From: an uncultured Kiritimatiellota bacterium
GTDB lineage: Bacteria; Verrucomicrobiota; Kiritimatiellia; RFP12; UBA1067
Length of the DNA stretch: 64,000 nucleotides
NCBI GenBank assembly: GCA_934635385.1
Contig: CAKTZI010000003.1
Coordinates: 85,932-149,931, forward strand
Direction of reading: 5' to 3'
The notes beneath the pieces are model-generated. The model saw only the letters and a list, made by a program, of their open reading frames with translations. It made no database searches and had not been told where the DNA came from. Both the position numbers and the translations under genes were made by a program. Positions 16,910 through 28,300 of this stretch are shown here, one piece after another. Every line of letters starts with the position of its first letter. Positions within the stretch are counted from its first letter, which is position 1.

Positions 16910-16939
16910 GGACTGCCGCGCGAAGTCGCCGCGCAGTCC
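16910..16939 (+). promoter_or_regulatory. Leader hairpin upstream of rubrerythrin
   Basis: GGACTGC (16910-16916) pairs with GCAGTCC (16933-16939), with further GCG/CGC pairing inside. It lies in the 5' leader, is not followed by a T-run and is therefore not an obvious terminator. It may stabilise the message. Confidence 0.45.
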
Positions 16940-16969
16940 GCAACCACCAAACAGGAAAGGAACAGGAAA

Positions 16970-17521
16970 ATGAGCAAATGGGTGTGCCCGGTCTGCGGGT
17001 ACGTGTATGAAGGCGAGACGCCGCCGGAGAAGTGTCCCCAGTGCGGCGTTCCGGGGTCGAAGTTCACGAAGCAGGGCGAAGGCCTCAACTTCGTCGCGGA
17101 GCATCATGTCGGCGACGGCATCGTCGAGGACGCGGAGGTGACGCAGGGCCTCAAGGATCATTTCAACGGCGAGTGCTGCGAAGTCGGCATGTACCTCGCG
17201 ATGTCCCGCCAGGCCGACCGCGAGGGCTATCCCGAAGTCGCCGAGGCGTACAGGCGCATCGCGTTCGAGGAGGCCGAGCACGCGGCGAAGTTCGCCGAGC
17301 TTCTCGGCAAGACGATCGACGTCGTGACCGACTCGACGAAGGAGAACCTCCGCCGCCGGATGGAGGCCGAGTGCGGCGCGACCGCCGGCAAGATGGCGAT
17401 CGCCGCGCGCGCGAAGCAGCTTGGCTATGACGCGATCCACGACACCGTCCACGAGATGGCGAAGGACGAGGCGCGCCACGGCAAGGCGTTCCAGGGCCTC
17501 TACAACCGCTACTTCAAGTAA
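16970..17521 (+). CDS. rbr: Rubrerythrin with N-terminal rubredoxin domain (reverse rubrerythrin)
   Basis: A 183-residue non-haem diiron peroxidase protecting anaerobes from hydrogen peroxide. Residues 1-35 are a rubredoxin-type FeS4 site (Cys6, Cys9, Cys22, Cys25 in CPVCGYVY...CPQCG). Residues ~45-180 are the ferritin-like four-helix diiron domain with ligands in FNGECCEVGMY, FEEAEHAAKF and EMAKDEARHGKAF. The domain order is that of reverse rubrerythrins, the opposite of the classical E. vulgaris-type order. It is monocistronic with its own promoter and a perfect GAAAGGAA Shine-Dalgarno. It indicates an anaerobic or oxygen-sensitive lifestyle. Confidence 0.93.
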   Translation: MSKWVCPVCGYVYEGETPPEKCPQCGVPGSKFTKQGEGLNFVAEHHVGDGIVEDAEVTQGLKDHFNGECCEVGMYLAMSRQADREGYPEVAEAYRRIAFEEAEHAAKFAELLGKTIDVVTDSTKENLRRRMEAECGATAGKMAIAARAKQLGYDAIHDTVHEMAKDEARHGKAFQGLYNRYFK

Positions 17522-17586
17522 GCAAGGCGGCGGTCAGCAAGCCGTCGGTCTGCGGCGCAAAGTAGACCCCGACGGGCGGTTTTTGG

Positions 17587-17592
17587 TATACT
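17587..17592 (+). promoter_or_regulatory. Extended -10 of carB
   Basis: TGG-TATACT about 46 nt upstream of ATG 17639. Confidence 0.65.
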
Positions 17593-17600
17593 ACCCTTTT

Positions 17601-17631
17601 CGAGGGACGGAATCCCTCGGAAAGGTTTTTT
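17601..17631 (+). promoter_or_regulatory. carB leader hairpin plus T-run
   Basis: CGAGGGA (17601-17607) pairs perfectly with TCCCTCG (17613-17619), followed by GAAAGG and seven Ts (17625-17631). The GGAAAGG between hairpin and T-run is also the likely Shine-Dalgarno. The layout could be a weak attenuator or only a stabilising hairpin. Confidence 0.4.
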
Positions 17632-17638
17632 TCTAGAC

Positions 17639-20896
<3,258 letters not shown>

Positions 20897-20955
20897 CGGC
20901 GAACGTACCTTGGCGTATTCTGACTTCTGCGGTGACGGCGTTCGGTCGATTGTGG

Positions 20956-20961
20956 TATAAT
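20956..20961 (+). promoter_or_regulatory. Extended -10 of SGNH esterase 1
   Basis: TGG-TATAAT, 7 nt from ATG 20969. An earlier in-frame ATG at 20960 overlaps the -10 itself and cannot be in the transcript, so ATG 20969 is the start and the message is leaderless. Confidence 0.7.
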
Positions 20962-20968
20962 GCGCTTC

Positions 20969-22225
20969 ATGAACATTCAAGCGGTGGCACTTGTCGGTCT
21001 GATGTCGGTTATCGTCCCGGTGGCGACGGCGCGGGAGGCCTCGTTCGCGTCGTTCGACGCGCGGGCCAGGGCGGGCGAACGCCTCACGGTCGTCTTCTTC
21101 GGCGGCTCGCTCACGTGGAGCGCGAACGCCACCGAGCCGAACGTGACGGGCTTTCGCGGCCTCATGGCGAAAGGGCTGACGGAGCGCTATCCGGCGGCGC
21201 ACTTCACGTTCGAGGACGCGGCGATCGGCGGCACGGGCTCGAACCTCGGCATGTTCCGGCTGGAGCGCGATGTCCTCGCGAAGGACCCCGACCTCGTGTT
21301 CCTCGACTTCTCGTGCAACGACGGCGGCGAGAACACGTCTCTGCCGAACACCTGCTGCTACGAATTCCTGCTGCGCGAGATGATCGGACGCGGCATCTGC
21401 GTCCAGCAGATGTTCTTCACGTTCCGCGACTGGACGAAACCCGGCGCCGTGCCGTCGCGGGCGCATCCGCGCCGCGACGTCTACCGGCAGCTCGCCCGCG
21501 CCTACGGCACGCCCGTCGGCGACGTCTACGAGACGGATCTCTGGAAGCGGCTCAACGCGGGGTCTGTCCCCATCGAGACGGTCTGGCCGCTCGACGGCGG
21601 ACACCCCGACGACGCGGGCTACCGCATGTTCGCGGACGCGGGGCTGGCCGGCTTTGACAAGGGCGTACGCGACGGCGCGGTCTGCCGTGTGCCGGAAAAG
21701 CCGGTGTTCGGCACGGTGCGGGACGTGCGGCGCGTGAACCCGGCCGAGGGTGCGCTGCCGCCGGGTTGGACGCGCGCGCTGACCTATCGCACGTCGGCGT
21801 GGTACGACGGCCTCTCCTCGCGTTGGATGGGCGACGTCGCCGTGTTTTCGGGGACGGCGCGGTCGCCGCTGACGGTCACGGCGACGGGCAACTTCTTCGG
21901 CCTCTTCGGCGAGGGCGACAACGCGGCGGTGGCGTTCACGGTCTCGGCGGACGGCAAGCCGGTCTTTCAGGGCAAGGCTTCCACGGGTGTCGGGCGGCTC
22001 TTCGTCTGGCGCAGCGTGCGGCTTGACGACTGGGCGGACGGCGCGCGCCGCACCCACACCTTCACGGTTAATCCGATTCCGTCGGCGGACGGGAAGGGCG
22101 AGCTGCGCATCGGCTCGATCTGCACGGCGACGATTGTGCCTGTCGTGCCGGATGCGCGCCTGTCGTCAGCCGCCGCGTCGGGCGACGCGCTGGAGAAGCT
22201 CGACCATGCGCGCGGCGGGGAGTAA
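20969..22225 (+). CDS. Secreted SGNH/GDSL hydrolase
   Basis: A 418-residue esterase-like protein with a signal peptide (NIQAVALVGLMSVIVPVATA). SGNH blocks are present: nucleophile Ser47 in VVFFGGSLTW, a Gly/Asn block (AIGGTGSNLGM), LDFSCNDGG, and the catalytic Asp-His pair in PLDGGHPDDAGY (Asp209, His212). A C-terminal beta-sandwich (residues ~260-400) follows. Families of this type deacetylate polysaccharides or act on other esterified sugars. It stands alone with its own promoter and ends 23 nt before trmD. Confidence 0.82.
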   Translation: MNIQAVALVGLMSVIVPVATAREASFASFDARARAGERLTVVFFGGSLTWSANATEPNVTGFRGLMAKGLTERYPAAHFTFEDAAIGGTGSNLGMFRLERDVLAKDPDLVFLDFSCNDGGENTSLPNTCCYEFLLREMIGRGICVQQMFFTFRDWTKPGAVPSRAHPRRDVYRQLARAYGTPVGDVYETDLWKRLNAGSVPIETVWPLDGGHPDDAGYRMFADAGLAGFDKGVRDGAVCRVPEKPVFGTVRDVRRVNPAEGALPPGWTRALTYRTSAWYDGLSSRWMGDVAVFSGTARSPLTVTATGNFFGLFGEGDNAAVAFTVSADGKPVFQGKASTGVGRLFVWRSVRLDDWADGARRTHTFTVNPIPSADGKGELRIGSICTATIVPVVPDARLSSAAASGDALEKLDHARGGE

Positions 22226-22248
22226 ACGGAGAAAGACTTCCGCATTCC

Positions 22249-23010
22249 ATGTTTCGCATCGACATCATCAGCGTCCAGCCCCGCATGTTCGAGGGATTCC
22301 TGACGGAGTCCATTGTCGCGCGCGCCGTCCGCAAGGGCGCCTGCGCGGTCAACGTCGTCGACCTGCGCGACTTCGGCGAGGGCCGCTGGAAGAAGGTGGA
22401 TGACAAGCCCTATGGCGGCGGTCCCGGCATGCTGATGAAGTGCGGCCCGTGGTTCGCGGCCGTCGCGCATTGCCTGGGGCCGGACGGCCCTGCGCTCGAT
22501 GCCGCGAATCTGCGCGCGGCCGGCGTGCGCACGGTGATGACCGATCCGAAAGGGGCGGTCTTCTCCCAGCGGGACGCGGCGGCGTTTGCCGCGCAGGCGG
22601 TCGGTGCGCCCCCGGCGCTGCGCCAGCTCATCTTCCTCTGCGGACATTACGAGGGCTTTGACGCGCGCATCGAGACGCTGGCGACGGATCGCCGTTCGCT
22701 CGGCGACTTCGTGCTGACGGGCGGCGAACTGGCGGCGGCGGCGATGGCGGACGCGATCGTGCGGCTTCTGCCCGGCGTCTTGGGCGGCGGCCCGGCGGCG
22801 ACGGCGGCGGAGAGCTTCGGTTCGGACGGCCTTCTCGAATGCCCGCAGTACACCCATCCGCCGGAATTCCGGGGAATGAAGGTTCCCGATGTCCTGCTGT
22901 CGGGCGACCACCGCAGGATCGAGGCGTGGCGCAAGGCGGAAGCGCGGCGTCTGACGGCGCGTGACAGACCCGACCTCTTGAGTGAACCGTCTGGCCCTGT
23001 GCGGCGTTAG
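22249..23010 (+). CDS. trmD: tRNA (guanine-N1-)-methyltransferase
   Basis: A 253-residue SPOUT enzyme that makes m1G37 in tRNAs reading CNN codons and so prevents frameshifting. Family motifs are VVDLRDFGEGRWKKVDDKPYGGGPGMLMK, LCGHYEGFDAR (usually LCGRYEG, so Arg is replaced by His), SLGDFVLTGGELAA, RLLPGVLGG, and LLECPQYTHPPEFRGMKVPDVLLSGDH near the C-terminus. The usual neighbours rpsP, rimM and rplS are not present; it lies between an esterase and a TonB receptor, separated from the latter by 8 nt. Confidence 0.95.
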   Translation: MFRIDIISVQPRMFEGFLTESIVARAVRKGACAVNVVDLRDFGEGRWKKVDDKPYGGGPGMLMKCGPWFAAVAHCLGPDGPALDAANLRAAGVRTVMTDPKGAVFSQRDAAAFAAQAVGAPPALRQLIFLCGHYEGFDARIETLATDRRSLGDFVLTGGELAAAAMADAIVRLLPGVLGGGPAATAAESFGSDGLLECPQYTHPPEFRGMKVPDVLLSGDHRRIEAWRKAEARRLTARDRPDLLSEPSGPVRR

Positions 23011-23018
23011 ACGAGGTA

Positions 23019-25208
23019 ATGAAACCACTTCTCTTTTGCGCGTCGGCGCTGTCGGCTCTCGGCCTCACGGCCGCGGAAAACGTTGAAACGAACCAGGTTG
23101 CGGACCTCGGCACGGTCACGGTCGAGGCTAACGCGCTCTCGAAGTACCGTCCCGAGACGGTGACGGGCGGCACGTTCACGGGCGAGCCGCCCGAAACGCT
23201 TCCGTGTGTCGTCGACACGCTGACGGAGGACTTCATCCGCGAGCGCAACCCGACGGACATGAACGACCTGCTGCGGCAGGTGCCGGGCATCGAGACGGGC
23301 GGCACGTCGCTGCTCGTGCGCCAGCCGGGGCTCTTCTCCATTCGCGGCATGAGCGGCACGGAGCCGGCGTTCGACGGCGTGATTCCCGTCGGGCGCGGCG
23401 CGGGGCTGTTCATGGATCCGGCGATGATGGAGCGCGTCGAGATCGTGAAGGGGCCGATCGCCTCGCTGTCGGGCGGCGCGGGCGCACAGCAGAACAACAA
23501 CGGCGCGGGCGGCTCGATCAACATGTACCTGAAGGGCGCGCACTTCCGCGACAGCGAGATCGCCTTCTCCGAGCAGACGTCCGTCGGGCGCAACGTCTGG
23601 CGCCAGCGCGGCATGATCGACGCGAACGAGATCGTCGTCGAGGACAAGTTCGCGGTTCGGCTTCCGGCCTCCTTCGACATCTACTCGCCCGCCTACATCT
23701 CCAGCGGCTCGCAGGAAGGGGCGCGGCCGCGCGAGCAGTACACGCTCGCGCCGTCCTTCGCTTTCAGGCCGACGGACGACGTGACCTTCGGGCTGAAGAC
23801 GATGTTCGTCTCGTCCGACAGCCCGAGCTACATCGGCATTCCCGTCTGGCGGGGCAAGCCCGCCGGCGGCTATGGCTGGAACGAGTCGTCGTGCCGCCCG
23901 TCCGATCGGTCGAAGTACAGGGGGATGATGGTCAACCCCTACGTCGATTGGCAGGTCACGGATGACTGGCTTCTCAAGTTCGGCGGCGCGTTCATGTATT
24001 CGGACTGGGAGCAGAAGACGCGCGAGCCGTATGTGCCGTCGCTGCGGAGCCGGCGGAATCCGAACGGCGACATGCCGAACCAGGCCGAGTACGACCGGGT
24101 CATGAACCACTTCTACGAGACGGGGGAGTGGCTGACGGGAAAGAAGTACATGACCTCGTCATTCTCCGAGTCGAGCGCCATCCAACGCAGCTTCAACGCC
24201 TACGCGCGCTCGGTCTACACGAAGAACGAGCTGCCGTTCGGCTTCCGCAACACGTTCCTCGTCCAGCCCGACTTTTCCTACCGCGACGGCGGCGCGTTCG
24301 GCGCGGCGGTCTCCCGCTACGGCGCGACGGTGCAGGACTCAATCGGCTGGGGCTGGGTCACGCTCCTTGCGGGGCTGCGCTACGACTACTTCGTCGAGAA
24401 CGCCTCGGTCGTGACGACGACGGGGCGCAACGGGACAACGACGACCGTCTACGACGAGGCGCACGCCTTCGCGTTCTCGCCGCGTGGCGGCCTCACGATC
24501 CAGCCGCTCGACTGGCTCGTCCTCTTCGGCAACGTCTCGCAGACGCAGACGCCGCAGCTCGGCCTCGTCTCGGCGGACGGCACGCGTCCGACCGACCCGT
24601 GGGTGGCGACGCAGTGGGAGACGGGGCTTCGCGTGCGTCCGCTCGAAAAGCTCTGGCTCTCGGCATCGTATTTCGACATCGACCAGAAGAACACGCCTGT
24701 CGCGGACACGGACGGCTACTACTACTTCACCGGGCACAACTCGTCACGCGGCGCCGAGCTCTCGCTTTCGGGTGACATCACCGAGAACTGGACGGTGATG
24801 GCGATGTACGCCTACACGCTTTACGTCAACCACGCGAAAAGCGGCAAGGCGGGCGAGTTCGAACGCTTCCCGCGCCACGCATTCACGCTCAACACGTCCT
24901 ACCGGCTGCACAGCTTTGACGCGATCGAGGACATCGTCGTCGGGCTCGGCTACCGCTACCGTTCGATGAGCTATGCGACGATGCGCGGCGAATACGTCAA
25001 CGAGAACCTGCGCTTCGATCCGAGCCACGTCTTCGACGTCAACATGTCCGTGCCGCTCTCGAAGTTCGGGTGGCGCGACGACTGGTTCCTGACGCTCGGC
25101 GTGCGCAACCTCTTCGACGAGCGGTACTTCGACACGGCGCGGCACTATTACGAGTGCTTCGCGGGCGATCCGCGCACGTTCGAGATCGGCCTGCGCGGCA
25201 AGTTCTGA
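23019..25208 (+). CDS. TonB-dependent outer-membrane receptor, siderophore type
   Basis: A 729-residue outer-membrane receptor with signal peptide MKPLLFCASALSALGLTAA, a TonB-box-like TVTVEA near residues 33-38, and a plug domain (residues ~60-180: LLRQVPGIETGG, FSIRGMSG, MMERVEIVKGPIASLSG). The 22-strand barrel ends with the terminal aromatic motif FEIGLRGKF needed for BAM insertion. Plug motifs resemble FhuA/FepA-type siderophore receptors, though B12 or glycan substrates cannot be excluded. No TonB-ExbBD or periplasmic binding protein is adjacent. GAGG lies just upstream of the ATG, 8 nt after trmD. Confidence 0.9.
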   Translation: MKPLLFCASALSALGLTAAENVETNQVADLGTVTVEANALSKYRPETVTGGTFTGEPPETLPCVVDTLTEDFIRERNPTDMNDLLRQVPGIETGGTSLLVRQPGLFSIRGMSGTEPAFDGVIPVGRGAGLFMDPAMMERVEIVKGPIASLSGGAGAQQNNNGAGGSINMYLKGAHFRDSEIAFSEQTSVGRNVWRQRGMIDANEIVVEDKFAVRLPASFDIYSPAYISSGSQEGARPREQYTLAPSFAFRPTDDVTFGLKTMFVSSDSPSYIGIPVWRGKPAGGYGWNESSCRPSDRSKYRGMMVNPYVDWQVTDDWLLKFGGAFMYSDWEQKTREPYVPSLRSRRNPNGDMPNQAEYDRVMNHFYETGEWLTGKKYMTSSFSESSAIQRSFNAYARSVYTKNELPFGFRNTFLVQPDFSYRDGGAFGAAVSRYGATVQDSIGWGWVTLLAGLRYDYFVENASVVTTTGRNGTTTTVYDEAHAFAFSPRGGLTIQPLDWLVLFGNVSQTQTPQLGLVSADGTRPTDPWVATQWETGLRVRPLEKLWLSASYFDIDQKNTPVADTDGYYYFTGHNSSRGAELSLSGDITENWTVMAMYAYTLYVNHAKSGKAGEFERFPRHAFTLNTSYRLHSFDAIEDIVVGLGYRYRSMSYATMRGEYVNENLRFDPSHVFDVNMSVPLSKFGWRDDWFLTLGVRNLFDERYFDTARHYYECFAGDPRTFEIGLRGKF

Positions 25209-25254
25209 CAGGACTGCACGTGGACAAACGCCGATTCGACAACCCCAGTCCCCA

Positions 25255-25284
25255 TTGACAGGCGCGGCATGATTGCGCTACAAT
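25255..25284 (+). promoter_or_regulatory. Promoter of the TSP3-Rhs operon
   Basis: Consensus -35 TTGACA (25255-25260), 18-nt spacer, -10 TACAAT (25279-25284). It is one of the few promoters here without the TGG extension. Confidence 0.8.
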
Positions 25285-25298
25285 ACACGACATCGTGT
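25285..25298. promoter_or_regulatory. Palindrome at the transcription start
   Basis: ACACGA-CA-TCGTGT, a perfect 6+6 palindrome lying exactly where transcription from 25255-25284 should begin. The position suits a repressor operator; no regulator gene is adjacent. Confidence 0.45.
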
Positions 25299-25341
25299 GT
25301 CGTCCATTTTCTCAATCATTTTTTCCTAGTGGAGGTGTCTC

Positions 25342-28300
25342 ATGCCCTTGAGCCGTTCGCGCGTCGGACTCTGCCTGGCCCTGCTGTGCGGGGGCGCGGT
25401 CGCGCGCGCGGACGACGCGGTCGGCATCCTCCGCGTCGACGTCGCCTCGAACGGGACGGTCGCGGTCGCCGTGCCGTTCGAGCCGCTGGCGGCCGACGGA
25501 CAGGTCTCCGGCTTCCTTTCGGGCGACTTCGCGGGCGACGGCGGCGAGGGCTCCGACAGGCTCTGGCAGGTCTCCTCGCGCGACGGCTCCGTCTCGCGGT
25601 CGGTCTTCGCGGGCGGCGCATGGGCGGACGCGGCGGACGGCACCCCGTCCGCCGCGCGCGTCTCGGCCGGCGACGCGCTCGTCTTCCGTCCCGGGCCGGA
25701 CGAGCCGATGTCCCTCTACGTGTTCGGGCGCGTCCCGGCGGGCGACGTCCCGGCGGCGACGCTTTTCCCCGGCTGGAACCTCCTCTCCGTCGGCTACCCG
25801 GCGACCACCGGCGCGCTTCCGCCCTTCCCCGACGGGACGGACGGCCCGTTCGACGCGGCGGGCGGCCGGCTCGACGCCGACGGCGTCCCGTGGTGGTCGG
25901 CGTTCTGGGGCACGAACGCGGCGGACGTTGCCGTATCCTGGCCGCGCCCGCGTCCCACGGACGCCCCGGACATCCTGTCGGCGGACGGCGCGCCGCGCAT
26001 CGCCGCGCTTGCCGTCGACGCCGTGCGCGCCTCCGCCGCGCTGGACGTGGACACGGGCGGGCGCGTGACGGATCTCCTGCGCCGGAGCCTGGACGACGGC
26101 GACGTCGCGTCCTCCCCGTGGACGCACCTCGCCCGCCTCCCCGGCGACAGTGGCGCGGCCGCCTGGGCGGACGCGCTCCCGGACGGCGGGACCCGCGCCG
26201 TCCTCTACCTCGCCGCCGACGCGGCGCGCGACACGGACGGCGACGGGCTTCCCGACGCCGTCGAGCGCTTCGTCCACGGCACGTCGCCGCTCCTCGCGGA
26301 CACCGACGGCGACGGCATCCGCGACGGGCTGGAGGTCGCCTGGGGGCTCGACCCGCTCCGCGACGAGGGGATCGGGAGCGCGCGGTTCGTCGAGACGTTC
26401 GAGTCGCCCGGCGTGGTCGCGGGTCCCCTGCACGGGCAGCGCGGCTGGCGCGCGACGCGGCCGGAGGCGGCGGTCGTGCAGACGCGGACGGCCCACGCCG
26501 GGAAGGCGGCCCTGTCGCTCTCCGGCGACGCGGACGACGGCGGCGAACCCGTCTTCGTCGAGCGCGCCGTCACGAACGCGGGCCGCGTCGTCTGGATCGA
26601 CGCCTGGCAGCTCGCGCAGGCGGCTCATCCCTCCGCCCTCGCCGCCCCCGCCGACTTCGCGGGCTGCTACTGCTTCGCGGCGGACGGCTCGGTGCTGATG
26701 CTGGACGGCGGCGCGTGGCGGACGAACGCCGTGCGCGCCGTCCGGCTCGGGGCGTGGGTGCGCGTGACGTTCCGGCTCGACTACCCGAACCGGCTCTGGG
26801 ACCTCTACGTCGACGGCGTCCTCGCGGGGCGGGACCTGCGCATGGGCGGCGGCCCGGCCGCGTTCCGGGGGATCGGCGCCGCCGGCGACGGCGAGACGGC
26901 GCTGGATGACGTCGCGATCTCGGAGCGGCGGCCGTTCGGCCTCTCGTCCGACGGGGACGGGCTGCCGGACGAGTGGGAGATGCGGCACTTCGGCACGCTG
27001 GACCGCGACGGGACGGGCGACGCGGACGGGGACGGCCTCTCCGACCTCGACGAGTTCCGGCACCGGACGGACCCGCTCCTGAAGGACACGGACGGGGACG
27101 GGCTCCCCGACGCGGCGGAGGTTCGGTTCTACGGGACGGACCCCCGCAGCCCCGACACGGACGGCGACGGCGTTCCGGACGCCGACGAGATCCGCGCCGG
27201 CGCCGATCCGCTCGTCGCCGGCGACGGGGACGGGGATGCGTTCGAGGAGTCGTTCGAGGCCCCGGCGGTCGTCCCCGGCGCGCTTGCGGGCCAGAACGGC
27301 TGGACGGTCAGCGACCCGTCCGCCGCCGTCGTGCAGGGGAGCGCCGTCCGCACGGGCGCCGCCGCGCTGCGGATCGCGAACGAGTCGGAGGGCGGACGGG
27401 TCTTCCTTGAACGCGGCTTCCCGGACGTCGGCGAGACCGTCTGGGTGGACGTCTGGCAGGTCGCGAAACCGGTCGGAGACGTCCCGGCGAGCCTCGGCGG
27501 CGACTATGCCGGCGCGTACCTGTTCGACCCGCAGGGGCGGACCGTCATGTGCGACGGCGGGACGTTCGTGACGAACGCCCGCGTCCGCGTCGCGCTGGAC
27601 ACCTGGCAGCGCGCGACAGTGCGCCTCGACTACGCCGCCCGGACGTGGAACCTCTACGTCGGCGGCGTCCTCGCGGGGCGGAATCTGCGCATGGGGCCGG
27701 ACGCCGGCCCGTTTCGGGGGCTCGGCGCCGTGGGCGAGGGCGAGACCGTCCTCGACGACGTGCGGGTGACGCGGAGCCGCCCCCAGGGGCTCTCGGCGGA
27801 CGGTGACGCGCTGCCGGACGACTGGGAGCTGCGGCACTTCGGGAGCCTCGACCGCACCGGCCGGGGCGACGCGGACGGCGACGGCGTCTCGGACCTTGAC
27901 GAGTGGCGGGCGGGGACAGACCCCAACAGCCCCGACACGGACGGCGACGGGCTGCCTGACCGCTGGGAGATCCGCTGCGGCACGGACCCGAACGACCCGT
28001 CCGACGCGCACGCCGACCCGGACGGCGACGGCATGGACAACCTGGAGGAGTTCCGGCAGGGGACAGACCCCCTCGCCTTCGAGCCGGACGTGCGCCGCCG
28101 CCGGGCGGGCCTCTGGGTCGGGCGGCTGCCGGACGGTTCCTACACGGGGGCGTTCGAGGGCTTCGTCTGGATTCCGGCGGCGGGGCTCTGCCGCTTCCAT
28201 CCGACGCCCGCGTCCGCCGAGGTGTGGATCGACGGCGCGCGTGTCCCGGAGGCGGGCGCCGAGCTGGCGGCCGGCTGGCACGCCCTGCGGGTCGTCGCGT

